Of a DNA stretch of 64,000 nucleotides, positions 25,798 through 34,936 are shown piece by piece. Each line of letters opens with the position of its first letter. The stretch's first letter is position 1. The stretch comes from Cognatilysobacter terrigena. Lineage in GTDB: Bacteria; Pseudomonadota; Gammaproteobacteria; Xanthomonadales; Xanthomonadaceae. A program made the translations under genes and the position numbers. The notes beneath the pieces were generated by a model. The model made no database searches, was not told the DNA's origin, and was given only the letters and a program-made list of their open reading frames with translations. The stretch spans positions 1-64,000 of the forward strand of contig NZ_SELT01000013.1 in assembly GCF_004361065.1 (NCBI RefSeq). Reading direction: 5' to 3'.

Positions 25798-26187
25798 TCA
25801 GCCTGCCGCGAGCAGGTTCGCGTCGCGGATGAGCCGCCAGGCGCCGTCGGCGCCACGCCGGAACACCGACATCGCATAGCCGCCGCGTTCGTTCGCCCCG
25901 CCGCCATCGAGCGGTTCGATGCGGACCGACAGCCGCGTGACGGTGAACGCGAGATCGCCCGACACCTGCACCTCGCGCACGTCGCCGCTCGAGCGCAGGC
26001 GATGCGTCTTCAGCAGGCCGCGCAGGCCGTCCTCGAACGCGCGCCCGCCCTGCATCGGCTCGCGGCCGGGGACGAGGAATTCGGCGTCCTCCGCCATCAG
26101 CGACAGCACCGTGTCGACATCGCCGGCGGCCGTCGCGTCGTGCCATCTCTGGATCAGCGCGCGGATCGCCTGTTCGTCGGTCGTCAT
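25798..26187 (-). CDS. SnoaL/SgcJ-like (NTF2-fold) protein
   Basis: A 129-residue small alpha+beta protein of the NTF2-like superfamily. The N-terminal helix IRALIQRWHDATAAGDVDTVLSLMAEDAEFLVPG is diagnostic in pattern (seen in parts), and the beta-sheet end WRLIRDANLLAAG is typical of SgcJ/EcaC-like proteins. Starting at 26187 it has a GGAGG box just upstream. It is the last gene of the minus-strand run after the molybdoenzyme anchor gene, 20 bases downstream, so it may be co-transcribed. Such proteins have diverse roles (ketosteroid isomerase-like, polyketide cyclase-like, binding proteins); none can be assigned here. Confidence 0.8.
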   Translation of the reverse strand: MTTDEQAIRALIQRWHDATAAGDVDTVLSLMAEDAEFLVPGREPMQGGRAFEDGLRGLLKTHRLRSSGDVREVQVSGDLAFTVTRLSVRIEPLDGGGANERGGYAMSVFRRGADGAWRLIRDANLLAAG

Positions 26188-26207
26188 CGCGGACCTCCCT
26201 GCGGGAT

Positions 26208-27158
26208 TCAGTAGTACTGCGACACCAGGTGGCGGGCTTCCGCGAAGAACAGCCAGCGCTCGACGAACGCGCCGACGAGCACCGACATCGTCGCGATGAC
26301 CAGCAGCGTCGGCGCTGCGGCGGGAACGACCCACGTCGCGGCCAGCGCGAGCGCGGGCAGGGTGGCGAACGCGATCAGCGCGAACGCACGCAGGCGCGAG
26401 GCATGCTTGCGCGCGAGCACGAACACCATCTCGCGCGTCACGAAGTTGCCTTCGGTGTGTGGGCGCTCGAACACGCGGACCTCGCGCGCCGGCAGGCCGA
26501 TGGCCTCGCCGCGGGTGACGGGGAGCGGCGTCGTATCGATCGCGGACCAGTAGCGCGCCTTGAGCAGTGCGAGCGCGCCGAGGCCGACGATCGTCAGCAG
26601 GAGCGTCGCACGCGATGGCGTCGCGCCGAAAACCGCGCGCAGCGTCAGGAATGCGACTCCGCCAGAGACGAGGGCGAACAGCAGGTAGACCGCGGGCACG
26701 CTGCGATGCGTCCACGCCGGGATCGGCTTGAGCGACGCGTAGATCATCGACGTGCAATAGACGGTCGCAAGCGCGCCGACCGCGAGCAGCACGGCGGCGA
26801 CGGCGAGCACGATGCCACTGGTGAGCGACGGACCACCGAGGTCGATCGCGAGAAAGCGCGGCAGGAACGCGGCGATGAGCAGCAGCGCGGGTACGAACGT
26901 CGCGAGCGACACCACGCCTTCGCGCGACAGCCACGACGTGCGCCACTGCGAGAACGCGCGCCAGGCCCGCAGCGGCTTGCCGAGGTGGCCGACGGAGCAC
27001 AGCAGGCCGATCGTCGACATCAGCACGCCCAGCACGAGCGCCGACAGCAGCGCACGCGGCGAGGTGCCGATCAGTGCCGCAATGCCGCTCCATGCGAGCA
27101 GCCCATAGCCAAGGCCGGAGAGCGTGGTGAAAAAGATGACGGACAGGGCGGGATGCAT
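26208..27158 (-). CDS. DmsC/SoeC-type membrane anchor subunit of a molybdoenzyme
   Basis: A 316-residue polytopic membrane protein with about eight hydrophobic helices, of the DmsC family of quinol/quinone-reactive anchors. Recognisable pieces are MHPALSVIFFTTLSGLGYG at the N-terminus, HLGKPLRAWRAFSQWRTSWLSRE after helix 2 (the conserved HLGxPxRA-SWLSRE signature), and YASLKPIPAWTH after helix 4. It would accept electrons from the iron-sulfur subunit, encoded just upstream (seven bases away), and pass them to or from quinone. Because the catalytic subunit has no Tat signal, the complex should face the cytoplasm, as in SoeABC rather than DmsABC. The start at 27158 is the one that matches the family N-terminus. 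Confidence 0.88.
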   Translation of the reverse strand: MHPALSVIFFTTLSGLGYGLLAWSGIAALIGTSPRALLSALVLGVLMSTIGLLCSVGHLGKPLRAWRAFSQWRTSWLSREGVVSLATFVPALLLIAAFLPRFLAIDLGGPSLTSGIVLAVAAVLLAVGALATVYCTSMIYASLKPIPAWTHRSVPAVYLLFALVSGGVAFLTLRAVFGATPSRATLLLTIVGLGALALLKARYWSAIDTTPLPVTRGEAIGLPAREVRVFERPHTEGNFVTREMVFVLARKHASRLRAFALIAFATLPALALAATWVVPAAAPTLLVIATMSVLVGAFVERWLFFAEARHLVSQYY

Positions 27159-27165
27159 GCGGTCC

Positions 27166-28098
27166 TCAGCGCGACAGCACGCGGTCGAGCCAGCGCAGCA
27201 CGGGCGGCAGTGCCTTCGTGTCGAGCGCTTCCTCGGTGACCGTCGCCGTCGTCGCACCACGACGCGGTCGCGGCGGCAGGTACTTGTTGGTCGGCTTGTA
27301 GCCTAGCGATGCCATCAGATCGACGCCGCCGCGCTCGGCGACCAGCTTCGACACCTTGGACTCGGGATCGGCGAGGTCGCCGAAGTGGCGCGCGCGGGTC
27401 GGGCAGGCCTGCACGCAGGCCGGCTGGCGCTCGGCTTCCGGCAGGTTCTCGTTGTAGATGCGGTCGATGCAGAGCGTGCACTTCTTCATGACGCCCTCGA
27501 CGCTGCTGTACTCGCGCGCGCCGTAGGGGCAGGCCCACGAGCACAGCTTGCAGCCGATGCACTTGCTCTCGTCCACCAGCACGATGCCGTCCTCGGCGCG
27601 CTTGTAGCTCGCGCCGGTCGGGCAGACGGTGACGCAGGCCGGTTCCTCGCAGTGCAGGCAGGAGCGCGGGAAGTGCAGCGTCATCGCCGGTTGCGCGGCT
27701 TCGGCGGCGATTGACATGGAACCGCAGGCCGAGCCGCGCTTTGCGACCGTCGCGTCCGGACTGTCCGCTTGCGCCGGCTGCGCGCGTGCCGCGTCGAGGC
27801 CGACACTCCGGTCGAAATCACCGAGATGCCCCGCATCACGCATCGACGTATCGGACTCCGACGGCGCGGAAATCGGCGCATCGTCGACCAGCACCGCCGC
27901 CAGCTCGTAGCTGTGCACGCGGTTGAACCACACGCCGGTCGGCTTCTCGCCGTAGGGCTTCTCGTCCGGCAGCGGCGCGGCGAATCCGCCTGCGTTCCAT
28001 TCCTTGCAGCTCACCGCGCAGGCGTGGCAGCCGACGCAGGTGTCGAGGTCGATGACCAGCCCGAGCTTCTTCGGCGTCGGCGGCGGCAGCATCGTCAC
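27166..28098 (-). CDS. Four-cluster ferredoxin-type iron-sulfur subunit (DmsB/SoeB-like)
   Basis: A 310-residue electron-transfer subunit with four [4Fe-4S] Cys groups: CVGCHACAVSC at residues 21-31, CLHCEEPACVTVCPTGA, CIGCKLCSWACPYGA, and CTLCIDRI with a late ACVQACPTRA. The protein is longer than usual DmsB/SoeB (about 200-240) because of a roughly 75-residue low-complexity, Asp/Ser/Ala-rich insertion between the first and second Cys groups (about residues 63-138). It begins at GTG 28098; an ATG two codons later (28092) is equally possible. It overlaps the small membrane gene upstream by four bases and sits between the catalytic and anchor genes, so it wires the molybdenum subunit to the membrane quinone site. 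Confidence 0.9.
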   Translation of the reverse strand: MTMLPPPTPKKLGLVIDLDTCVGCHACAVSCKEWNAGGFAAPLPDEKPYGEKPTGVWFNRVHSYELAAVLVDDAPISAPSESDTSMRDAGHLGDFDRSVGLDAARAQPAQADSPDATVAKRGSACGSMSIAAEAAQPAMTLHFPRSCLHCEEPACVTVCPTGASYKRAEDGIVLVDESKCIGCKLCSWACPYGAREYSSVEGVMKKCTLCIDRIYNENLPEAERQPACVQACPTRARHFGDLADPESKVSKLVAERGGVDLMASLGYKPTNKYLPPRPRRGATTATVTEEALDTKALPPVLRWLDRVLSR

Positions 28099-28307
28099 CG
28101 GCGACGCCCTCCGCGCGCGAGCGCGACGCCAACGATGAAGATCGCGAGCGGAATCAGGAGGCTCGGCGCGATCGCCGTCAGCACGCCGCCCATGTCGCGT
28201 GCTTCCGACACGTCGCCGAACGGCTCGATCACGCCGTAGCCGAGCAGGATGATGAGCAGGAAGCCGAGCGCGATGAGCGCGTAGCCGATGATCTTTCGCG
28301 GCGTCAT
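28095..28307 (-). CDS. Small two-helix membrane protein of the molybdoenzyme operon
   Basis: A 70-residue protein with membrane segments at about residues 6-26 (IIGYALIALGFLLIILLGYG) and 45-65, joined by an acidic loop (EPFGDVSEARDMGG), ending in GGRRR. It overlaps the stop of the catalytic subunit (ATGA at 28304-28307) and the start of the iron-sulfur subunit, so all are translationally coupled. I do not recognise a family. A dedicated small subunit between A and B subunits is not part of DmsABC and may be a stabilising or assembly subunit of this complex. Confidence 0.75.
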   Translation of the reverse strand: MTPRKIIGYALIALGFLLIILLGYGVIEPFGDVSEARDMGGVLTAIAPSLLIPLAIFIVGVALARGGRRR

Positions 28308-31189
28308 GAGGCCTCGCGGGTGTCGCGTTCGCGACGGAAATCGGCGCCGTAGCGCAGTGGCGCGTCGTCGACGCGGCCGTGCGGCAGCGGTGCGAACTGC
28401 GGATGCGACTGCGCGTCGTGCGACGCGGACGGCGCGATGCGCACGCGCAGGTCGAACCACGCGGCCTGGCCGGTCACGGGATCGGCGTTCGCGTAGTCGC
28501 CCCTGGGCGTGATGTCGGAGATCAGGTGGTTGAGCAGGAAGCCCTTGGTCGCTTCCGGCGCGTCCTTCGGCAGCTTCCACGCACCACGACGCTTGCCGAT
28601 CGCGTTCCACGTCCACACGGTATCGGGCTGCACGTTCGATGCGGTGCGCGCCTGCACGGTGATCGTGCCGTGGTGCGACGTCACGTCGATCCAGTCCTCA
28701 TCGCCGATGCCATGGCGTTTCGCCGTGTCGGGATGCAGGTAGAGATAGTTGCGCGTGGCGATCTGCCGCAGCCAGGCGTTCTGCGAATGCCAGGCGTGGT
28801 ACATGAACATCGGGCGCTGCGTGATCGCGCTGAGCGGGAAGTCGCGCGACGCCGCATCGCCGAGCTGCGCGTGCTCGAACGGCTCGTACCAGATCGGCAA
28901 GGGATCAAAGTAGGTGGCGACGCGCTCGCGGTGCTCCGGCGGCGGCACGTTCGCGCCATGGCCCTGCGCGGCGAGGCGGAACTTCTGCAGCGTCTCCGAG
29001 TAGAGCTGCTGCACGATCGGCGCGCCACCGCCGAGGAAGCCCATCTGCTGCGCCCAGTCGAGATAGCCGCGGTTGGCCATCTTGTAATAGCGCGCGTGCT
29101 CGGGGATCTCGCTCCGCCAGAAACCGCCGTTGGCGATGTAGGTGTCGAGCTGCGCGGGATTCGGCGCACCTTTCGCTTCCTGCGAACCGTCGGCGCCGCG
29201 CCAACCGGCGAGCAGACCCACACCCGGCGCGCGTTCGTGGCGGACGATGTAGTCGGCGTAGTCGCGGTACTTCGCCGTGCCGTCCTCGTTGACGAGGCCC
29301 GGGAAGCCGAGCCGCGCGCCGAGATCGATCAGCACGCTCTGGAAGCCGCGGATGTCGCGCGGACGGCCCTGCGCATCAGGCTGCGTCGCCGGATCGAACA
29401 GTGGATGGCGGATCGCATCGGCCGCGCCGTCGGCGTCGGAGATCGGGCGATCGAGCAGCGAGATCGAATCGAAGCGCTCGAGATACGTCGGATCAGGGAA
29501 CACGAGGTCGGCGTAGGCGACCATCTCCGACGAGAACGCATCGCAGTAGATGATGCGCGGGATGCGGTACTCGCCGTTCTCATCCTTGTCGGTGAGCCAG
29601 CCGATGGTCTCGGCGGTGTTCATCGACGAGTTCCAGCTCATGTTCGCCATGAACATCATGAGCGTGTCGATCCTGTACGGATCGCGCGCCCAGGCGTTGC
29701 GGATGACGGTGTGCATCATCCCGTGCGCGGCGAGCGGGTAGCTCCACGAGAACGCGTGGTCGATACGGCGCGGCTGGCCGTGTTCGTCGACGACGAGATC
29801 CTCCGGGCCGTGCACGAAACCGAGCGGCGCGGCGTCGAGCACGCCGTTCGCCTGCCGCGCGCGCCCGGGCCGGTTCGGCGGCGGGATCGGTTTCGGAAAC
29901 GGCGGCTGGTAGCGGAACGAGCCGGGCGTATCGACTGCGCCGAGCAGCAGCTGCAGTACGTGCAGCGCGCGGCAGGTGTGGAAGCCATTGCTATGCGCGC
30001 TGATGCCGCGCATGGCGTGCATCGACACGGGGCGGCCGACCATCTCGGCGTGTTCGCGGCCCCATGCATCCGTCCATTGCACCGGCAGACGGATCTCGTG
30101 GTCGAACGCGTTCTCCGCGAGCTCGCGCGCGATGCGACGGATCGTGTCGGCGGGGATGCCGCAGCGTTCGCTGACCGCATCCGGCGAATACTGCGGATCG
30201 AGATAGCGCTCGGCGAGCAGTTGGAACGACGGCACGGCGATGCGGCCGTCGGCCAGCGTGTATTCGCCGACGACCGCGGGCTGCACATCGATCGAATTCG
30301 CGTCGACCGGCACACCGCTCGAACGATCGAAACACAGCGGACGACCTTCGCCATCGCGCGCGAACAGACCGTCATCCGCGGCACCCGGATCGCGGATCAC
30401 CAGCCAGTGCGCGTTCGTGTAGCGCACGAGGTAGTCGAGGTCGATGCGGTCGGTGCGCAGCAGCTCGTGGATCAGCGCGAACGCGAACAGGCCGTCGGTG
30501 CCGGGGCGGATGCCGATCCACTCGTCCGCTATCGCGCCGTAGCCGGTGCGCACAGGATTGACCGACACGATCTTCGCGCCGCGCGCCTTCAGGTGGCCGA
30601 GGCCGAGCTTGATCGGGTTGGAGTCGTGGTCTTCGGCGACGCCCCAGAGCATCAGGTAGCGCGTGCGTTCCCAGTCCGGTTCGCCGAATTCCCAGAAGCT
30701 GCCGCCCAGCGTGTAGAGCCCGCCCGCGGCCATGTTCACCGAGCAGAAGCCGCCGTGTGCGGCGTAGTTCACCGTGCCGAACTGCTGCGCCCACCAGCCG
30801 GTCAGCGCCTGCGATTGGTCGCGGCCGGTGAAGAAGGCCAGCTCGTCCGGATTGCGCTCGCGGATCGGCTTGAGCCAGGACGTCGCGAGGTCGAGCGCCT
30901 CGTCCCAGCTGATCTCCTCGAACTCGCCCTTGCCGCGCTCGCCGACGCGCTTGAGCGGCCGGGAGAGCCGGGCGGGGGAGTAGTGCTGCATGATCCCGGC
31001 GGAGCCCTTGGCGCAGAGGACGCCCTTGTTGACCGGGTGCTCGGGGTTGCCCTGGATGTACCGGATCCGACCGCCCTGCAGCCAGACCTTGATACCGCAG
31101 CGGCAGGCGCACATGTAGCAGGTGGTGGTGCGGACCTCGTCACCCGGTGTCGGGGAGGTGTCGATCACCGGTTCGGAAGGGCCGCGCAT
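28304..31189 (-). CDS. Molybdopterin-dependent oxidoreductase catalytic subunit, SoeA-like (sulfite:quinone oxidoreductase-like)
   Basis: A 961-residue member of the DMSO-reductase superfamily. An N-terminal [4Fe-4S] motif is formed by Cys24, Cys27, Cys31 and Cys59 (TTCYMCACRCG and GVLCAKG). The probable Mo ligand is Cys149 in HGGFCSVNMA, so it belongs to the Cys-ligand group (Nap, Psr/Phs, Ttr, Soe) rather than the Ser-ligand DmsA group. There is no twin-arginine signal: the Cys motif starts at residue 24. With a DmsB-like and a DmsC-like partner downstream this is the organisation of SoeABC, the cytoplasm-facing sulfite dehydrogenase. The start at 31189 is chosen because homology begins there. 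The identity as sulfite oxidiser is inference; tetrathionate or polysulfide chemistry cannot be excluded. Confidence 0.85.
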   Translation of the reverse strand: MRGPSEPVIDTSPTPGDEVRTTTCYMCACRCGIKVWLQGGRIRYIQGNPEHPVNKGVLCAKGSAGIMQHYSPARLSRPLKRVGERGKGEFEEISWDEALDLATSWLKPIRERNPDELAFFTGRDQSQALTGWWAQQFGTVNYAAHGGFCSVNMAAGGLYTLGGSFWEFGEPDWERTRYLMLWGVAEDHDSNPIKLGLGHLKARGAKIVSVNPVRTGYGAIADEWIGIRPGTDGLFAFALIHELLRTDRIDLDYLVRYTNAHWLVIRDPGAADDGLFARDGEGRPLCFDRSSGVPVDANSIDVQPAVVGEYTLADGRIAVPSFQLLAERYLDPQYSPDAVSERCGIPADTIRRIARELAENAFDHEIRLPVQWTDAWGREHAEMVGRPVSMHAMRGISAHSNGFHTCRALHVLQLLLGAVDTPGSFRYQPPFPKPIPPPNRPGRARQANGVLDAAPLGFVHGPEDLVVDEHGQPRRIDHAFSWSYPLAAHGMMHTVIRNAWARDPYRIDTLMMFMANMSWNSSMNTAETIGWLTDKDENGEYRIPRIIYCDAFSSEMVAYADLVFPDPTYLERFDSISLLDRPISDADGAADAIRHPLFDPATQPDAQGRPRDIRGFQSVLIDLGARLGFPGLVNEDGTAKYRDYADYIVRHERAPGVGLLAGWRGADGSQEAKGAPNPAQLDTYIANGGFWRSEIPEHARYYKMANRGYLDWAQQMGFLGGGAPIVQQLYSETLQKFRLAAQGHGANVPPPEHRERVATYFDPLPIWYEPFEHAQLGDAASRDFPLSAITQRPMFMYHAWHSQNAWLRQIATRNYLYLHPDTAKRHGIGDEDWIDVTSHHGTITVQARTASNVQPDTVWTWNAIGKRRGAWKLPKDAPEATKGFLLNHLISDITPRGDYANADPVTGQAAWFDLRVRIAPSASHDAQSHPQFAPLPHGRVDDAPLRYGADFRRERDTREAS

Positions 31190-31351
31190 CGCGCCATTGT
31201 GCCCGACGGGGGCGCCGTCCCGTGCCGCTTCCGGCCTTTCACGATGCTGCGTCCAGCGCGCGGCCACACTGCCGCTCCCCCTCCCGCCCCTAGCCGCTGA
31301 CCTGCGCGGGGTGCCATCCTTAGTCGCAGCCGGCTCCGAGATTGATCCCTG

Positions 31352-32320
31352 ATGGAACGCATCGAACGCATCCACGCCCTGCACCGCATCCTGAGCGCCT
31401 CGCGCTATCCGGTGACGGTGCAGCGCCTGCAGGAAGAGCTGCAGTGCTCGCGCGCGACGGTCTACCGCGACCTCGCCTACCTGCGCGACTACCTGATGGC
31501 GCCCGTCGTCGGTAACGGCGAGGCCGGCTTCCGCTACGACCACAGCGACGGCACGCGCTTCGAGCTGCCGGGCCTGTGGCTGTCGTCCGAAGAACTCTAT
31601 TCACTGCTCGCCGCCCAGCAGTTGCTGGTGCGCTCGGGTGGCGGCGTGCTGTCGAACGCGCTGGCGCCGCTGCAGCAGCGCATCGAGAAACTGCTCGGCG
31701 AGCATGCGGGCGGCCGTCGCGTGCCGGTCGAGCGCGTGCGCGTCATTCCGCATCGCCGCCGTCGCCTCGACGAAGCGAGCTTCCGCAACGTCGCCACCGC
31801 GGTGCTCGACCGTCGCCAGCTGGTGTTCGATTACCGCGCACGTTCGACCGACGAGAAGACCCGTCGCACCGTCTCCCCGCAGCGCCTCACGCACTACCGC
31901 GAGAACTGGTACCTCGACGCCTGGGACCACGAGCGCGAAGCGCTGCGCAGTTTCGCCGTCGACCGCGTGCAGAGCGCCAAGGTGTCCGACGAGCCGGCGA
32001 AAGACGTGCCGGACGAGGAGCTGGATCGCCAGCTGTCGTCGAGCTACGGCATCTTCAGCGGTGCGCCCAAGGGCTGGGCGACGATCCTGTTCTCGCCGAA
32101 GTCCGCGCGCTGGGTCGCCGACGAGCACTGGCATTCGCAGCAGCAGGGCCGGTTCCTGCCGGACGGGCGCTACGAGCTCAAGGTGCCGTACAGCACCGAA
32201 CGCGAGCTGCTGATGGACGTCATGCATTACGGCGCTGATGCCGAGATCGTGGAACCTGCCGCGCTGCGCCAGCAGGCGATCACGCACCTCGAACTCTCGC
32301 TGGGCAAGTACGGGCGCTGA
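31352..32320 (+). CDS. HTH-WYL-domain transcriptional regulator
   Basis: A 322-residue regulator. Residues 1-60 form a winged helix-turn-helix of the HTH_11/DeoR-like type (LHRILSASRYPVTVQRLQEEL, CSRATVYRDLAYLRDYL). A WYL domain occupies about 140-215, with the name-giving region ENWYLDAWDHE and FAVDRVQSAKV, and a C-terminal WCX-like segment ends the protein. WYL domains sense small ligands or nucleic acid. The gene is divergent from the molybdoenzyme operon with 162 bases between the starts, so it may control that operon, but this class often regulates distant targets (for example DNA-damage genes), so the link is only a proximity inference. Confidence 0.88.
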   Translation: MERIERIHALHRILSASRYPVTVQRLQEELQCSRATVYRDLAYLRDYLMAPVVGNGEAGFRYDHSDGTRFELPGLWLSSEELYSLLAAQQLLVRSGGGVLSNALAPLQQRIEKLLGEHAGGRRVPVERVRVIPHRRRRLDEASFRNVATAVLDRRQLVFDYRARSTDEKTRRTVSPQRLTHYRENWYLDAWDHEREALRSFAVDRVQSAKVSDEPAKDVPDEELDRQLSSSYGIFSGAPKGWATILFSPKSARWVADEHWHSQQQGRFLPDGRYELKVPYSTERELLMDVMHYGADAEIVEPAALRQQAITHLELSLGKYGR

Positions 32321-32429
32321 GCGACGCCATCGTCTGTCGATCGGCCGTTCGTCCGGCCAAGCGGTGGCATCGCAGCCCGTGAGATGAGCGGCCGCGATGG
32401 TGGACCCCTGTCCACCACCGACCGCCGTC

Positions 32430-32735
32430 ATGTCGACCGAAGCCCGCGCTCCGCTGTCCGTTCTCGACGAAATTCTCTGCACCGTGCTCGCAGTCGGCAC
32501 GGTGCTGGTCGTGCTGTTGCCGGCAGCGCGGGGCGACTCGGCGCTGGGGTGGCTGCCGATGTGGCTGATCGGCATGCCGGCGGTCGCGTGGTGGGCGTTG
32601 CACGGATTCGCGATGCCGCGTCGTGCGGTCGAGGGCGCGCCGGTGCCCGTCGCGGTGACGTCGCGACGCACGGCTCCGCAGGCGCGTCGTCGCGTGCGTC
32701 CTGCGCATCGCGTCGAGGTTCGCCGCGCGGCGTGA
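32430..32735 (+). CDS. Small membrane protein, unknown function
   Basis: A 101-residue protein with two hydrophobic segments (about residues 12-32 and 38-58) and a long Arg/Ala/Val-rich, strongly basic C-terminal tail (TSRRTAPQARRRVR). It is not recognised as a family. The frame is open from ATG 32397; I prefer the ATG at 32430 (MSTEARAPLS) because the first eleven codons of the longer version look like non-coding sequence, and neither start has a good Shine-Dalgarno. It stands between the WYL regulator and an S9 peptidase. Confidence 0.55.
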   Translation: MSTEARAPLSVLDEILCTVLAVGTVLVVLLPAARGDSALGWLPMWLIGMPAVAWWALHGFAMPRRAVEGAPVPVAVTSRRTAPQARRRVRPAHRVEVRRAA

Positions 32736-32801
32736 CCGTCGTGCGCCGGCGAGGTCCGGCGGCTGTGCTAGCGTCCGGGCTTTCCCGAACCGCCCGACGC
32801 G

Positions 32802-34907
32802 ATGACACGACGTACGACCGGAGTCCTTCTCGCCACCGTACTGGCCACCGCGGGCGCCGCGAGCGCGCAGGAGGCCGCCGTGCAGCAAACCCCCGATCCC
32901 TACCTCTGGCTCGAAGACGTCACCGGCGACCGCGCGCTCGCCTGGGTGCGCGAGCACAACGCCAAGACCGAAGCCGAACTCGCGACGACGACGCGCTTCC
33001 AGTCGCTCGAGACGCAGATCCGCGCGATCCTCGATTCGGACGCGAAGATTCCGGCGGTCGAGAAGATCGGCCCGTACTACTACAACTTCTGGAAGGACGC
33101 GCAGCACGAACGCGGCGTCTGGCGTCGCACCACGCTCGAGGAATACCGCAAGCCGCATCCGCAGTGGGAGACGGTGCTCGACGTCGACGCGCTCAATGCG
33201 AAGGAAAACGCGAAGTGGGTCTTCCACGGCGCGAACTGCCTCAAGCCGGACTACGTGCGCTGCCTCGTCGCGCTGTCGAACGGCGGCGCCGATGCGGACG
33301 TCACGCGCGAGTTCGATCTGTCCACGAAGTCGTTCGTCGACGGCGGCTTTTTCCGCCCCGAAGCCAAGGGCGGCCTCGACTGGATCGACCGCGACCACGT
33401 CTACGTCTACACCGACTTCGGCCCGGGCTCGATGACGCCGTCGGGCTACCCGCGCATCGCCAAGGAGTGGACGCGCGGCACGCCGCTGGCGTCGGCGAAG
33501 ACGGTGTACGAAGGCACCAACGACGACATGTACATCGCGGCGCTGCACGACAGCACGCCGGGCTTCGAGCGCGACTTCGTCAGCCGCACGATCGCCTTCT
33601 ACAACGACGAACTCTTCCTGCGCGGCAAGGACGGAACGCTCACGAAGATCGACGCGCCGAACTCCGCGCAGAAGAGCGTGCACCGCGAATGGCTGACGCT
33701 CGAACTGCGCGAGCCGTACACGGTCAACGGCAAGACCTACGCGGCCGGCAGCCTGCTCGCCACGAAGTTCGACGACTTCATGGCCGGCAAGCGCGACTTC
33801 GAGGTGCTGTTCGCGCCCGATGAGCACAGCTCGCTCGCGAGCGCGACGTGGACGCGCCATCACCTCGTGCTCAACGTGCTCGAGGACGTCAAGAACCGCC
33901 TGAGCGTGCTGACACCGACCGCGAACGGCTGGTCGCGCACGCCGTTCACCGGCGCGCCCGCGTTCGGCACGCTCGGCGTCACCGCGGTCGATCCGGACGA
34001 GAGCGATGCGGTGTGGCTGACGGCGACGGACTACCTCACGCCGACCACGCTCTCGCTCGCCACCGTCGGCCAGCAGCCTGAAGTGCTGAAGACGATGCCG
34101 ACGTTCTTCGACGCGACGAAGGACGTGATCGAACAGCACTTCGCGACGTCGAAGGACGGCACGAAAGTCCCGTACTTCATCGTCCGTCCGAAGGACCTGA
34201 AGCTCGATGGCACGACGCCGACGCTGCTCTACGGCTACGGCGGCTTCGAGATCTCGCTGACGCCCGCGTATTCCGGCGGCGTCGGCAAGGGCTGGCTGGA
34301 GCAGGGCGGCGTCTACGTCGTCGCCAACATCCGCGGCGGCGGCGAGTACGGCCCGCGCTGGCACCAGGCCGCGCTTAAGGCCAATCGCCACAAGGCGTAC
34401 GAGGATTTCGCGGCGGTCGCGCAGGACCTGATCGCACGCAAGATCACGTCGCCCAAGCACCTCGGCATCCAGGGCGGCAGCAACGGCGGCCTGCTGATGG
34501 GCAACATGCTCACGCAGTATCCGGAGCTGTTCGGCGCCGTCGTCGTACAGGTGCCGCTGCTCGACATGAAGCGCTACAGCCACCTGCTGGCGGGTGCGTC
34601 GTGGATGGCGGAGTACGGCGACCCCGACACGTCGGACTGGGACTTCATCCAGCACTTCTCGCCGTACCACCTGTTCGACCCGGCGAAGACGTATCCGCCC
34701 ACGCTGTTCATGACCTCCACGCGCGACGACCGCGTGCATCCGGCGCATGCGCGCAAGATGGCCGCGAAGATGCTCGATGCCGGCAAGAACGTGCGCTACT
34801 ACGAGAACATCGAAGGCGGCCACGGCGGTGCGGCGGACAATGCGCAGCTCGCGCACATGAACGCGCTGGCCTATACGTTCCTGTGGTCGACGCTGGGCGG
34901 CAAGTGA
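32802..34907 (+). CDS. Prolyl oligopeptidase family (S9A) serine peptidase, exported
   Basis: A 701-residue prolyl endopeptidase-like enzyme with a signal peptide (residues 1-22, ending ASAQ). PDPYLWLEDV at residues 31-40 is the family N-terminal motif, a seven-bladed propeller follows to about 430, and the hydrolase domain ends the protein. The nucleophile is Ser560 in GGSNGGLL; Asp is in STRDDRVHPAHARK and His in EGGHGG. The oxyanion part YGYGGF precedes. Length is usual for the family. A -10-like TAGCGT lies at 32769-32774. An intrinsic terminator follows at 34937. It cleaves short proline-containing peptides outside the cytoplasm; adjacent to a second S9A enzyme with different specificity. 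Confidence 0.93.
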   Translation: MTRRTTGVLLATVLATAGAASAQEAAVQQTPDPYLWLEDVTGDRALAWVREHNAKTEAELATTTRFQSLETQIRAILDSDAKIPAVEKIGPYYYNFWKDAQHERGVWRRTTLEEYRKPHPQWETVLDVDALNAKENAKWVFHGANCLKPDYVRCLVALSNGGADADVTREFDLSTKSFVDGGFFRPEAKGGLDWIDRDHVYVYTDFGPGSMTPSGYPRIAKEWTRGTPLASAKTVYEGTNDDMYIAALHDSTPGFERDFVSRTIAFYNDELFLRGKDGTLTKIDAPNSAQKSVHREWLTLELREPYTVNGKTYAAGSLLATKFDDFMAGKRDFEVLFAPDEHSSLASATWTRHHLVLNVLEDVKNRLSVLTPTANGWSRTPFTGAPAFGTLGVTAVDPDESDAVWLTATDYLTPTTLSLATVGQQPEVLKTMPTFFDATKDVIEQHFATSKDGTKVPYFIVRPKDLKLDGTTPTLLYGYGGFEISLTPAYSGGVGKGWLEQGGVYVVANIRGGGEYGPRWHQAALKANRHKAYEDFAAVAQDLIARKITSPKHLGIQGGSNGGLLMGNMLTQYPELFGAVVVQVPLLDMKRYSHLLAGASWMAEYGDPDTSDWDFIQHFSPYHLFDPAKTYPPTLFMTSTRDDRVHPAHARKMAAKMLDAGKNVRYYENIEGGHGGAADNAQLAHMNALAYTFLWSTLGGK

Positions 34908-34936
34908 TCGTCGCCCGCGCAATGGGATGACCGAAC

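Noticed and set aside
28379-31300. A roughly 970-codon plus-strand frame opposite the molybdoenzyme catalytic gene
   Set aside because: Antisense to a clear DMSO-reductase-family gene; composition is that of a codon-mirror shadow.
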